Positions 24,615 to 33,990 of a DNA stretch of 64,000 nt are shown here, one piece after another (the stretch's first letter is position 1; every line of letters starts with the position of its first letter). The position numbers and the translations under genes are program-made. Location: positions 434,001 to 498,000 of the forward strand of contig NZ_CP094723.1 of NCBI RefSeq assembly GCF_025558585.1, written 5' to 3'. The stretch is from Staphylococcus sp. IVB6214. GTDB lineage: Bacteria > Bacillota > Bacilli > Staphylococcales > Staphylococcaceae. The notes below the pieces were generated by a model. The model saw only the letters and a list, made by a program, of their open reading frames with translations. It searched no databases and was not told where the DNA came from.

Positions 24615-26682
24615 GTTAAACAATGAAGTGACGAAAAGAAACGAGAATGGCTTTTTTAATTTGGAGAAAGACAAAGAAGCATTGAGTGTTTACTTGGAAG
24701 AGATTCATGACAAAACCGTCCACTTTGATAGCGAATTAGCCCGCCTTCACTTCTTAGTTGCAAATCAGTTTTACTACAATGTATTTAATGACTATACAGA
24801 AGAACAGCTACAAGAGATTATCGACTTTGCGAACGAATTATCATTTGAGTTTGCGAGTTATATGTCTGCAAGTAAGTTTTTCAAAGATTACGCATTAAAA
24901 ACAAATGATAAGTCGCAATATCTAGAAAACTATCACCAACACGTGACGATTGTATCGTTGTACTTGGCAAAAGGTGACGTTGCGTTAGCGAAACGCTTTG
25001 TTCAAGCGATGATTGACCAACGATATCAGCCAGCAACACCTACATTTTTAAATGCAGGTCGTGCGAGACGTGGTGAGTTGGTGTCATGTTTCTTGTTAGA
25101 AGTAGACGACAGTTTGAACTCGATCAACTTCATCGATTCGACAGCGAAGCAATTGAGTAAAATTGGTGGTGGTGTTGCGATTAACTTATCTAAGTTGCGT
25201 GCACGTGGTGAAGCAATCAAAGGTATCAAAGGTGTCGCAAAAGGGGTATTACCTGTTGCTAAAGCACTTGAAGGTGGCTTCAGCTATGCCGACCAACTCG
25301 GTCAACGTCCGGGTGCAGGTGCGGTGTATCTCAATATTTTCCATTACGACGTAGAAGAATTTTTAGATACGAAAAAAGTAAATGCCGATGAAGATTTACG
25401 TTTATCAACAATTTCAACAGGTTTAATCGTACCATCTAAGTTTTTTGACTTGGCGAAAGAGGGCAAAGATTTCTATATGTTTGCACCACATACGGTTGAA
25501 CAAGAATATGGCATTACATTAGATGATATCAACATCGATGAATACTATGATCGTCTTGTTGAAAACCCAAATATTATGAAGAAACGTAAAGATGCACGTG
25601 AAATGTTGAATATGATTGCACAAACACAATTACAATCAGGATATCCGTATTTGATGTTCAAAGACAATGCGAACAAGGTGCATGCGAATAGCAATATCGG
25701 TCAAATTAAGATGAGTAACCTATGTACGGAGATTTTCCAACTTCAAGAAACATCTATTATTAATGATTATGGTATTGAAGATGAAATTAAACGTGACATT
25801 TCATGTAACTTAGGTTCACTAAATATCGTTAATGTGATGGAATCTGATAAGTTCCGTGACTCAGTTCATACAGGAATGGATGCATTAACAGTTGTAAGTG
25901 ATGAAGCGAATATTCAGAATGCACCGGGTGTGAGAAAAGCAAACAGCGAACTTCACTCAGTAGGTCTTGGTGTGATGAACTTACACGGCTATTTGGCTAA
26001 AAACCAAATCAACTATGAGTCTGAAGAAGCGAAAGATTTTGCGAATGTGTTCTTTATGATGATGAACTACTATTCAATTGAACGTTCAATGCAAATTGCG
26101 AAAGAGCGCGGAGAAGCTTTCAAAGCCTTTGAACAATCTGACTATGCAAGTGGTCGTTATTTTGAACGTTACACGTCTGAAGACTTTTTACCACAATCTG
26201 ATAAAGTAAAAGCATTGTTTGGACCGCATCAGATTCCAACACAAGAAGATTGGCGTGCATTAGAAGCGGATGTTAAAAAGTATGGTCTGTATCATGCGTA
26301 TCGTTTGGCAATTGCACCAACGCAAAGTATTTCTTACGTACAAAACGCAACAAGTTCTGTTATGCCGATTGTCGATCAAATCGAACGACGTACGTACGGA
26401 AATGCAGAGACGTTCTACCCAATGCCATTCTTGTCACCACAAACAATGTGGTACTACAAGTCAGCATTCAATACAGATCAAATGAAGTTGATCGACTTGA
26501 TTGCAACGATTCAAACACATATTGACCAAGGCATCTCAACAATTTTATATGTTAACTCAGATATTTCAACACGAGAATTGGCACGACTCTATGTTTATGC
26601 ACATCATAAAGGGCTTAAATCACTCTACTATACGCGTAACAAATTGTTGAGTGTTGAAGAATGTACAAGCTGTGCGATATAG
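24577..26682 (+). CDS. nrdE: class Ib ribonucleotide reductase alpha subunit NrdE
   Basis: Catalytic subunit that reduces ribonucleoside diphosphates to deoxy forms in aerobic growth. About 701 residues, very close to the S. aureus protein. The cysteines of the active site are visible ([10 protein letters not shown], and [10 protein letters not shown]), as is the C-terminal CTSC redox pair that is re-reduced by a redoxin. I take ATG 24577, 9 bases after AAGGTGG, over TTG 24574. Class Ib lacks the N-terminal ATP cone, as here. A stem-loop separates it from nrdF. Confidence 0.97.
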   Translation: MKAMEEKQYNHIELNNEVTKRNENGFFNLEKDKEALSVYLEEIHDKTVHFDSELARLHFLVANQFYYNVFNDYTEEQLQEIIDFANELSFEFASYMSASKFFKDYALKTNDKSQYLENYHQHVTIVSLYLAKGDVALAKRFVQAMIDQRYQPATPTFLNAGRARRGELVSCFLLEVDDSLNSINFIDSTAKQLSKIGGGVAINLSKLRARGEAIKGIKGVAKGVLPVAKALEGGFSYADQLGQRPGAGAVYLNIFHYDVEEFLDTKKVNADEDLRLSTISTGLIVPSKFFDLAKEGKDFYMFAPHTVEQEYGITLDDINIDEYYDRLVENPNIMKKRKDAREMLNMIAQTQLQSGYPYLMFKDNANKVHANSNIGQIKMSNLCTEIFQLQETSIINDYGIEDEIKRDISCNLGSLNIVNVMESDKFRDSVHTGMDALTVVSDEANIQNAPGVRKANSELHSVGLGVMNLHGYLAKNQINYESEEAKDFANVFFMMMNYYSIERSMQIAKERGEAFKAFEQSDYASGRYFERYTSEDFLPQSDKVKALFGPHQIPTQEDWRALEADVKKYGLYHAYRLAIAPTQSISYVQNATSSVMPIVDQIERRTYGNAETFYPMPFLSPQTMWYYKSAFNTDQMKLIDLIATIQTHIDQGISTILYVNSDISTRELARLYVYAHHKGLKSLYYTRNKLLSVEECTSCAI

Positions 26683-26700
26683 AAGGAATGACGTAATAGA

Positions 26701-26757
26701 GCGATGGACGATGCGTGACTATGTGTGATCAATGAACGATTGTCACGCCAACATCGC
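26701..26757 (+). other. stem-loop in the nrdE-nrdF gap
   Basis: GCGATG (26701) pairs with CATCGC (26752), and GCGTGAC (26713) pairs with GTCACGC (26742), leaving a loop of about 22 bases. No T run follows, so it should not stop transcription. It may set the relative levels of nrdE and nrdF by mRNA processing or stability. Confidence 0.5.
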
Positions 26758-26805
26758 TGATGTTTAAATGATTCATATGTGAAAAATGATAGATAGGAGA
26801 TTTTT

Positions 26806-27774
26806 ATGTCAATGATTGCTGTTAATTGGAATACACAAGAAGACATGACGAATATGTTTTGGCGCCAAAACATCGCACAAATGTGGGTAGAAACGGAATT
26901 CAAGGTTTCTAAAGACATTGCAAGCTGGAAGACATTAACAGAAGCCGAACAAGATGCGTTTAAAAAGGCATTGGCAGGTTTAACAGGTTTAGACACGCAT
27001 CAAGCAGATGACGGCATGCCTCTCATTATGATGCACACAAAGGATTTACGTAAAAAAGCAGTTTATTCGTTCATGGGAATGATGGAACAAATTCATGCGA
27101 AAAGTTACTCACACATTTTTACGACATTGTTACCGTCTAAAGAGACGAACGAATTGTTAGATAAATGGGTGTTAGAAGAACCACATTTGAAGTTCAAATC
27201 TGAAAAAATTGTCGGTAACTATCATAAATTATGGAAAAAAGAAGCCTCTATTTATGATCAATATATGGCACGTGTATCGAGTGTATTTTTAGAAACATTC
27301 TTGTTCTACTCTGGTTTTTACTATCCGCTATATCTAGCAGGACAAGGTCGTATGACAACATCTGGTGAGATTATTCGTAAAATTTTACTTGATGAGTCCA
27401 TTCACGGTGTGTTCACAGGACTAGATGCACAAAGTTTACGCAATGAATTATCTGAGAGCGAAAAGCAACAAGCTGACCGTGAAATGTACAAGATGTTAGA
27501 AGAACTTTATGCGAATGAAGAATCATATACACGTAGTTTGTATGATCCAATTGGCTTAACTGAGGATGTCTTGAATTACGTTCGATATAATGGGAATAAA
27601 GCGTTGTCAAACTTAGGTTTTGAGCCGTATTTTGAAGAGAGAGAATTCAATCCAATCATTGAGAATGCGTTGGATACAACAACGAAAAACCATGATTTCT
27701 TCTCAGTAAAAGGTGACGGTTATACGTTAGCCTTGAATGTTGAAGCATTACGTGATGAAGACTTTTTATTTTAA
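26806..27774 (+). CDS. nrdF: class Ib ribonucleotide reductase beta subunit NrdF
   Basis: Radical-generating subunit with a dinuclear metal site (Mn or Fe) and a tyrosyl radical; 322 residues. The metal ligands lie in the EQIHAKSYSHIF and DESIHGVF helices. GGAG is 8 bases before the ATG at 26806; a second ATG at 26812 corresponds to the S. aureus start. It is 123 bases after nrdE, further than usual within an operon, with the stem-loop between. A strong terminator follows. Confidence 0.97.
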   Translation: MSMIAVNWNTQEDMTNMFWRQNIAQMWVETEFKVSKDIASWKTLTEAEQDAFKKALAGLTGLDTHQADDGMPLIMMHTKDLRKKAVYSFMGMMEQIHAKSYSHIFTTLLPSKETNELLDKWVLEEPHLKFKSEKIVGNYHKLWKKEASIYDQYMARVSSVFLETFLFYSGFYYPLYLAGQGRMTTSGEIIRKILLDESIHGVFTGLDAQSLRNELSESEKQQADREMYKMLEELYANEESYTRSLYDPIGLTEDVLNYVRYNGNKALSNLGFEPYFEEREFNPIIENALDTTTKNHDFFSVKGDGYTLALNVEALRDEDFLF

Positions 27775-27784
27775 TGAACAAATA

Positions 27785-27830
27785 AAAGAAGCGGTGCGTA
27801 CATATGTAGATATGTGCGCACCGCTTCTTT
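27785..27830. terminator. bidirectional terminator between nrdF and the CHY gene
   Basis: A 14-bp stem AAAGAAGCGGTGCG with its complement, extended by ACATAT with ATATGT. The T run is better on the minus strand, but it sits between two convergent genes and probably serves both. Confidence 0.8.
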
Positions 27831-27831
27831 G

Positions 27832-28149
27832 CTATACTTCAAAATAATGATGGTAATGAAGTTGACATCGGCTGTTGAACAGGGCATGACAGTTGGGACA
27901 CTGTGTATGGTCCATATAGCTTTGAATGGTCATTTCTTGCTGACAAACACCACAAAGAATAGCCTTCGTATCATCAAAGCTGTTTGCTGGCCACTGTTCA
28001 GCAGGATGTGCTTCCGCTTCATTATGGCAATGAATACAGGGATAGTACTTGTCACAACACTTGAACTTGATAGCGATGATATCAAGTTCAGTGTGATAAT
28101 GCGTACACCGTGTTTCGTTGTCGACAGTTGTGCCATAAACGTATACCAT
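27832..28149 (-). CDS. CHY-type zinc-finger protein
   Basis: A 105-residue protein with a dense set of metal ligands: CTHYHTELD at the start, then CCDKYYPCIHCH, CGVCQQEM and CPNCHALF. This is the CHY zinc-finger pattern, which binds about three zinc ions. In eukaryotes CHY fingers occur in ubiquitin ligases; the role of the small bacterial form is unknown. It starts 5 bases after the murB stop with GAAGGAT overlapping that stop, so the two are co-transcribed. Confidence 0.88.
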   Translation of the reverse strand: MVYVYGTTVDNETRCTHYHTELDIIAIKFKCCDKYYPCIHCHNEAEAHPAEQWPANSFDDTKAILCGVCQQEMTIQSYMDHTQCPNCHALFNSRCQLHYHHYFEV

Positions 28150-28154
28150 CTGAT

Positions 28155-29087
28155 TTATCCTTCATTTGATGTTTCATCAAGTGGTTCACCAATAATACGA
28201 ACTTCACGTTCGAGCGTGACATCAAACTTTTCTTTAACAACTTGTTGGACGTGTTTGATGAGATTTTCATAATCAGTCGCTGTACCGTGATCGACATTAA
28301 CCATGAAACCGGCATGTTTTTTAGACACCTCAACGCCACCCACACGGTGACCTTGTAGTGCTGCATCTTGGATCAGTTTGCCAGCGAAGTGACCCGGTGG
28401 ACGTCGGAAAACACTACCGCATGAAGGGTATTCAAGTGGCTGTTTTGATTCACGTCGTTCTGTAAGGTCATCCATCACGGCTTGTATGTCTTCTTGTTTG
28501 CCAGGTGTTAGTGTAAAAGCAGCTTCAAGTACGACATAATGTTCACTTTGAATAATACTGTTGCGGTAGTCCAGAGCCAGTTCATTGTGTGTGAGTTGAA
28601 GCATGTTCCCTTTTTCATCGATGACACGTGCATAATCAATCACATCTTTGATTTCGCCACCGTATGCACCAGCATTCATGTATACAGCACCACCGACTGA
28701 TCCGGGAATCCCACATGCAAATTCAAGACCTGTGAGTGACAGATCACGTGCTTTACGAGATACATCAATAATTGCGGCACCACTGCCTGCAATAATATTG
28801 GCATCTGAAGATTGAATATGATTGAGTTCAAGTAAGCTCAAGACGATGCCACGAATGCCACCATCACGAATAATGATGTTTGACCCGTTACCTAAATATG
28901 TCACAGGAATGTCATTGTTATAAGCATACTTCACCACTTGTTGAACATCTTCGTAATGTTTCGGTGAGATGTAAAAATCAGCAATGCCTCCTGTTTCTGT
29001 ATACGTATATTTTTTCAATGGCTCATCAACTTTAATAATGTCTGAGGGGATCAGTTGTTTAAGGTCTTGCAAGATGTTCGAATTCAT
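28155..29087 (-). CDS. murB: UDP-N-acetylenolpyruvoylglucosamine reductase MurB (type II)
   Basis: FAD- and NADPH-dependent enzyme that makes UDP-MurNAc in cytoplasmic peptidoglycan precursor synthesis. FAD-binding motifs [13 protein letters not shown] and [18 protein letters not shown] are clear, and the catalytic serine sits in [12 protein letters not shown] near the C terminus. Type II enzymes, like this one, lack the extra tyrosine loop. I use ATG 29087, giving 310 residues, since ATG 29099 touches the AAAGG site. Downstream is the CHY gene. Confidence 0.96.
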   Translation of the reverse strand: MNSNILQDLKQLIPSDIIKVDEPLKKYTYTETGGIADFYISPKHYEDVQQVVKYAYNNDIPVTYLGNGSNIIIRDGGIRGIVLSLLELNHIQSSDANIIAGSGAAIIDVSRKARDLSLTGLEFACGIPGSVGGAVYMNAGAYGGEIKDVIDYARVIDEKGNMLQLTHNELALDYRNSIIQSEHYVVLEAAFTLTPGKQEDIQAVMDDLTERRESKQPLEYPSCGSVFRRPPGHFAGKLIQDAALQGHRVGGVEVSKKHAGFMVNVDHGTATDYENLIKHVQQVVKEKFDVTLEREVRIIGEPLDETSNEG

Positions 29088-29160
29088 TCTGTGTAACATC
29101 CTTTCTATTATCATTATCTCTATTTTAACTGTTCTCGCTATGGAAAGTCATGTATCAGCC

Positions 29161-29676
29161 TTATAACAGCGTACGTAGTTGTGCAAAAAGTGATTGTTTT
29201 CCTTCTTCGTAATCTCTAATTTTTTGGCTATCTGTCAATAGTGCTTGCTTCTTTTCCGCAAAAAATGCACGTGCTTCTGATGATTCTGTTAGTAGCTGAT
29301 CAATTGCAACATACTCGTCAAACAAAGGCGTGTTTCGCTGTATGATATGTAAGCGTACTTGTTGCTTCAAGTCGGATAGATTATGGAAGCGTGCCATCAT
29401 TACTTTTTTATGGTACGTGTGATGCAAGCGATAAAACCCTGCGTAGTTAAGTCGTTTCTCATCTAATGACGTAATATCGTGTAAGTTATCAACGCCGACT
29501 AAAATATCCAAGATTGGTTCAGTCGGATAATTTAAATGTTTAGTTCCGCCAATATGTTGAGTGGACTTTATCGGAGAGTCTAACAACTCAAATAGTAGTG
29601 CACTGTATGACTCGTATTGACGTGCCGTTTCAGCTTTTATTAGATTGGTGACGAAGGGTTGAACATATGGGTACAT
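29161..29676 (-). CDS. GrpB-family (nucleotidyltransferase-like) protein
   Basis: A 171-residue member of the GrpB/UPF0157 family, related in fold to nucleotidyltransferases. The core HIGGTKHLNYPTEPILDILVGV corresponds to the family's GSTAVPGLPAKPIIDI-type motif, although the usual GS pair before the threonine is replaced by GG. Biochemical function is not established. GAGGAGG precedes the ATG. It lies upstream of murB on the same strand with a gap of 73 bases and may be transcribed with it. Confidence 0.8.
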   Translation of the reverse strand: MYPYVQPFVTNLIKAETARQYESYSALLFELLDSPIKSTQHIGGTKHLNYPTEPILDILVGVDNLHDITSLDEKRLNYAGFYRLHHTYHKKVMMARFHNLSDLKQQVRLHIIQRNTPLFDEYVAIDQLLTESSEARAFFAEKKQALLTDSQKIRDYEEGKQSLFAQLRTLL

Positions 29677-29781
29677 AGTGGCCTCCTCATTATGTTGTAC
29701 AATAATTCTGCATTACTATAACACATATTATTTTCAAGTTAAATATGTTTCGGTATAATACGAAATGTTAAGGGGGCTAAC

Positions 29782-30654
29782 ATGAAAAAGATAAAGAAGC
29801 TATTAACATTAAGTATGGTAAGTATCATGATGTTGACGGCATGTGGCGGACAATCCGATCGGGATAAAGAAGTGTTTGATGCACAACTATCACGTGTTGA
29901 AGCAAAAGAAAAAGCATTTAATGAAACATTAGATAATTTGGAGCTACAAAAATTGAATAAGTGGGTTAAAGGAGAAACCACGGATAAACATAAAGAATCA
30001 TTTCAAGACTTAGAAGAAAACCTTCGTAAAGAATTAATACCCAAATTTAATGATTATCAGCAAGAAGCAGAGAAATTGCCAACATCTAATGACAAGTTAA
30101 AAGAGATAAAACGACTTTATATGAAGGGATTAGCGGGAAAGGAACAAGAGATTGAACGTCTTGAACAATTTGTATCACAATATATCAAATCAATAGAGAC
30201 GAATGAAAATATTTTGAATGATACGCAATCATTTGAATCACATCGTGCACAAGTAGAAAGCTATATTGCAGATGCACAAACATCAGAAGCAGGGACAAAA
30301 GAAGCGGCTGCTTTGGAAGAAGTACTAAAGAAAAATAATGATGAGATTAAAAAAAGTGTAGAAGATGCAGGAGAGAATCCAGATGCCCAAGTATTTAAGA
30401 CAAAGACAATTCCATTAATACAACAGCAAATTCGTGCGTTGAATCAAAAACAACTGCACAACAATTCGGTGAGTCATGCCCGTCAGAGTGCGATTGAGAT
30501 GTATTATAATCTTGAACATTATTACAAGGAACGCACGAAGTCTATCGCATATAGTACGTCACTTGAGAAAGCAGATGTGAATACCTTGATGACAAATTCT
30601 AAAGATCTCAAACATTACGATCGTGCATTTCAACAAGCACATCAAGACTTGTAA
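29782..30654 (+). CDS. EMYY-motif lipoprotein
   Basis: A 290-residue lipoprotein. A basic N terminus and hydrophobic stretch lead to the lipobox LTAC with Cys21, the site of Lgt and LspA action. The rest is helical and rich in Lys, Glu and Gln, and it contains IEMYYNLEHYYKER, the motif that names this staphylococcal family. Its function is not known. It is anchored on the outer face of the membrane. AAGGGGGC precedes the ATG, and the gene is divergent from the GrpB gene. Confidence 0.88.
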   Translation: MKKIKKLLTLSMVSIMMLTACGGQSDRDKEVFDAQLSRVEAKEKAFNETLDNLELQKLNKWVKGETTDKHKESFQDLEENLRKELIPKFNDYQQEAEKLPTSNDKLKEIKRLYMKGLAGKEQEIERLEQFVSQYIKSIETNENILNDTQSFESHRAQVESYIADAQTSEAGTKEAAALEEVLKKNNDEIKKSVEDAGENPDAQVFKTKTIPLIQQQIRALNQKQLHNNSVSHARQSAIEMYYNLEHYYKERTKSIAYSTSLEKADVNTLMTNSKDLKHYDRAFQQAHQDL

Positions 30655-30789
30655 GTGATTGAATAGGTGCCAAAAGGGGTATGGTTAATAGATAGCGGAT
30701 GACGAACATCAGGAGACAGTCAGTTTGCATCAAAGCGTGTGACGAACAAACATATCAATATCGTACAAAAACACAACATAAATTAATGG

Positions 30790-30818
30790 TTAACAATAAG
30801 AATGATAATGTGTATAAT
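30790..30818 (+). promoter_or_regulatory. candidate promoter of the bacilliredoxin gene
   Basis: TTAACA, 17 bases, TATAAT. Transcription would start near 30825, about 75 bases before the ATG at 30900. Confidence 0.6.
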
Positions 30819-30899
30819 GGTAAACGTTACGAAACGAATGTAAGATGGAAAGTTTGCCTAAGAGACGAATTGAAATTTTACTTAGAGGTGAAGAATAAC

Positions 30900-31220
30900 A
30901 TGGCGATTAAGCTAACTTCGATAGACCAATTCGAACAAGTCATTCATGACAATCATGATATTTTTATTTTGAAACATAGTGATACTTGTCCAATTTCAGA
31001 AAGTGCATTGGATCAATTTAACAAATTTTTGTATGAACGAGATATGGATGGTTTTTATGTAGTTGTACAACAAGACAGAGCACTCTCTAACTATATCGAA
31101 GAAAAGACAGGCATTAAACATGAAACACCACAAGCCCTTTACTTTGTAGAAGGGGATGTTGTATGGCATGACAGCCATCAAAATATTAATGTATCTTCGC
31201 TCGCTGAAGCAGAAGGATAA
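30900..31220 (+). CDS. brxC: bacilliredoxin BrxC (YtxJ family)
   Basis: A 106-residue thioredoxin-fold protein. The active-site region is HSDTCPIS, with the single cysteine typical of monothiol YtxJ/BrxC. The family removes bacillithiol from mixed disulfides on proteins after oxidative stress. I start at ATG 30900 because the 67 in-frame codons upstream run across the promoter and do not resemble the family; GAGGTGAAG precedes the ATG. It has its own promoter and terminator. Confidence 0.9.
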   Translation: MAIKLTSIDQFEQVIHDNHDIFILKHSDTCPISESALDQFNKFLYERDMDGFYVVVQQDRALSNYIEEKTGIKHETPQALYFVEGDVVWHDSHQNINVSSLAEAEG

Positions 31221-31225
31221 TTAAA

Positions 31226-31284
31226 AGAAGAACGTGATAAGACGTCCTAATAGTCATATTTAGGAGCGGGCACGTTCTTTTTTT
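31226..31284 (+). terminator. terminator after brxC
   Basis: AAGAACGTG pairs with CACGTTCTT, with an inner TCCTAAA and TTTAGGA stem, followed by a T run. Confidence 0.85.
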
Positions 31285-31335
31285 GTGGTATTTTGTGGTA
31301 AAATGAGACAATGATTGAACGAATGAGGTGACGAA

Positions 31336-32445
31336 ATGAAAGTACTAGTAGCCGTGGATGCATATCAAGGAATCATGTCTAGTTACGACGCCAATCGTTA
31401 TGTTGAAGAAGCGGTGGCAAGTCAAATTGAAGGTGCGGATATTGTACAGGTGCCATTATTTAATGGGCGCCATGAGTTATTAGAAGCCACTCTAACTTGG
31501 CATTCAGGAACTCAGTATCAAATAGATGTTCATGATGCACAAATGCGTCCTGTAACTGCAACATATGGCCAAACTGATACAGGTTTGACTGTGATAGAAG
31601 CGAGTCAGTTTCTTACAGCAGATGTATCACTCACCCAACAGACAAGTTATGGACTGGGTGAAATGATCAATGCGGCATTAAATCAAGGAGCGAAACATTT
31701 GGCAATTTCTGTTGGAGGGACACGTGTCTTTGACGGTGGCGCAGGAATGCTTCAAGCGCTAGGTGTGCATTTTTATGACGATGACGGAGAAGAAGTCGAT
31801 ATGCGACAAGGTGTCGGTCAGATGAAACGTGTTCGCCATATCGATGTGTCAGAACTGCGTGATGATCTTTATGATGCACGCATTCAAATTTTGAGTGATT
31901 TTGATAGTCATTTATATGGAAAGAAAAGTGAGGTATTGCAGCGCTATAAAGAAATAGGTATCACACGTGAAGCAGCTGTGGAAATTGATAATTTGTTATG
32001 GTATTTCAGTGAATTATTCAAAAGTAACTTACGCATTGCTTTGGTACCGATTGAACGTGGAGGTGCAGGCGGAGGTATAGCCGCAATCTCAAAAGCACTA
32101 TTAGGCGCTGAAATTGTGACAAGCCACATACTTGTCGATCAAATTATGGATTTAGAACAATTGGTGCAACAAGCTGATTTGATTATATTCGGTGAAGGAT
32201 TGAATGAACAAGATCAATTAATTGAAACATCTTCATTGCGCATTGCAGAACTTGCCCAACAGTATGATAAGAAGAGCATTGCGATATGTGGCACAACAGA
32301 TAAGTTCGCTCAATTTGAAGCATTAGATGTTACAGGCATGTTTAATACATTCATTGAAATGCCGAAAACATATACAGACTTCAAGTTAGGCATTCAGTTA
32401 CGTAACTATACGATACAAGCGATTAAGTTGTTATTAACGAAGTAA
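31336..32445 (+). CDS. glycerate kinase (GlxK/GarK family)
   Basis: A 369-residue glycerate kinase of the type 1 (GckA-unlike, GlxK/GarK) fold, phosphorylating glycerate to a phosphoglycerate that enters glycolysis. Family marks include the N-terminal VAVDAYQGIMSSYDA (usually DSFKGSLSS), SVGGTRVFDGGAGMLQALG (usually GGSATNDGG) and ERGGAGGGIAA. The changes in the first and second motifs make it a divergent member, so substrate use is uncertain. GAGGTGACG precedes the ATG. Same neighbourhood in S. aureus. Confidence 0.82.
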   Translation: MKVLVAVDAYQGIMSSYDANRYVEEAVASQIEGADIVQVPLFNGRHELLEATLTWHSGTQYQIDVHDAQMRPVTATYGQTDTGLTVIEASQFLTADVSLTQQTSYGLGEMINAALNQGAKHLAISVGGTRVFDGGAGMLQALGVHFYDDDGEEVDMRQGVGQMKRVRHIDVSELRDDLYDARIQILSDFDSHLYGKKSEVLQRYKEIGITREAAVEIDNLLWYFSELFKSNLRIALVPIERGGAGGGIAAISKALLGAEIVTSHILVDQIMDLEQLVQQADLIIFGEGLNEQDQLIETSSLRIAELAQQYDKKSIAICGTTDKFAQFEALDVTGMFNTFIEMPKTYTDFKLGIQLRNYTIQAIKLLLTK

Positions 32446-32466
32446 GAATTATAATAAGCGTTTAAG

Positions 32467-32496
32467 ACCAGGCATGATGAGAATGTCTGGTTTTTC
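32467..32496 (+). terminator. terminator after the glycerate kinase gene
   Basis: ACCAGGCAT pairs with ATGTCTGGT (one G-T pair), followed by five T. Confidence 0.75.
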
Positions 32497-32686
32497 AATG
32501 CAAAATGTGGGTAGCGCAGGACTTATATTATAATAAAATAATTATTTGTAATAACTCATTATTTTTAAAGAGTTTAAAATTAGTTTTTTTATTAGAACTC
32601 TAATAACTTTGCTATTTCATATATAATAGATATATTATATGGTAGAATAGTAATGCACGTATTAGACATAAGGGGTTGTTTGATTA

Positions 32687-33928
32687 ATGGAGTTTAGTTG
32701 TTTAAAACCACAAGAGTATCAAGCTTTTGTAAAGGCGCATTTCTCACATTATACACAGAGTGTGGATCATTTTTTATACCGTGATGCGAATCAAAAAGAT
32801 GTACATTTAGTTGGAGTGAAGGATGAAGATGGCACTGTGTTAGCAGCATGCTTACTCACAGAAGCAAGAAGTTTGAAGTTTTTCAAATATTTTTATACAC
32901 ATAGAGGTCCTGTCATTGATTACACTGATTTGTATCTTGTAAAGTTTTTTTACGATAATTTGACAGAATATTTGAAAAAGAATCGGTGTTTATTTTTATT
33001 AACGGATCCATACTTATTAGAGAATTTACGCGATGCGAAAGGCAACATTTTAGAGCATCATGACAACGACTTATTTATCAAACAAATGGCACAACTCGGT
33101 TATCAACATCAAGGATATTCAGTTGGTTATTCTCAAACGAGCCAGATTCGTTGGTTGTCAGTCTTAGATATGGCGGAGAAATCAGAAGACCAACTATTGA
33201 AAGAAATGGATTATCAAACGAGACGTAATATCAAAAAAACTTACGAAATGGATGTACAAGTTTGTACATTATCGATTGATGAAACAGGTCGTTTTTTCAA
33301 GCTATTCAGAATGGCTGAAGAAAAACACTGATTCAAGTTCCGTGATCAAGATTATTTTGAGCAGATGCAACGTATCTATTCAGGAAATAGTATGTTGAAA
33401 TTAGCTTATATTGATTTGAATCATTTGTTAAAAAAGCAAAAAGTAAATATAGCTTCGTTATAACAAGCGCTTAAGGAAGCTGAACAAAAACTACAAGAAA
33501 ACCCGAATTCTAAAAAAAGTAAAACAAAGCATCAACAACTAAAGCAACAATTGGAAAAACAAGAGAAAAAGCGAATAGAAACAGAACAACTCATTGAAAC
33601 AGATGGACCTGTGCTAGACTTAGCAGCCGCACTTTATATCTACAATGAACATGAAATGTATTATTTATCGAGTGGATCGAATCCAAAATACAATGCGTAT
33701 ATGGGAGCGTATCGTTTACAATGGGAAATGATTAAGTTTGCGAAAGCACATAATATTGATCGTTATAATTTCTATGGCATTACAGGTGATTTTAGTGACA
33801 CTGCAGAAGATGTAGGTGTGCAGCGTTTTAAAGAAGGTTTTAACGCACATGTAGAAGAATACATCGGTGACTTCATCAAACCAATCAAACCATTCATCTA
33901 TAAACTCTATCAGCGTATTCATCGCTAA
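32687..33928 (+). pseudogene. FemA/FemB/FmhA-family aminoacyltransferase gene with two in-frame stops
   Basis: One reading frame of 413 codons encodes a FemABX-family protein (peptidoglycan interpeptide aminoacyltransferases using aminoacyl-tRNA). It is interrupted by TGA at 33329-33331 (codon 215) and TAA at 33461-33463 (codon 259). There is no frameshift: the frame continues with the coiled-coil arm (Gln/Lys-rich, about 255-305) and then the C-terminal domain DLAAALYIYNEHEMYYLSSGS, ending at residue 413. The TGA stands where relatives have Gly (EEKH-G-FKFR), a one-base change from GGA. AAGGGG is upstream of ATG 32687. A truncated N-terminal protein of 214 residues may be made; activity is unlikely. 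Confidence 0.85.
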
Positions 33929-33930
33929 CT

Positions 33931-33984
33931 AAAAAAGAGCCGTAAACCAAAAGTATCTTTAGACTTTTTGAGTTTACGGCTTAC
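33931..33984. terminator. bidirectional terminator between the Fem-family gene and tagO
   Basis: GCCGTAAAC pairs with GTTTACGGC, with an inner AAAAGT and ACTTTTT pairing, flanked by A and T runs. It lies between convergent genes. Confidence 0.85.
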
Positions 33985-33990
33985 TTTATA

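Noticed and set aside
33329..33331. TGA in the Fem-family gene as a selenocysteine or readthrough codon
   Set aside because: The residue expected there is Gly, a second stop (TAA) follows 44 codons later, and staphylococci have no selenocysteine system.
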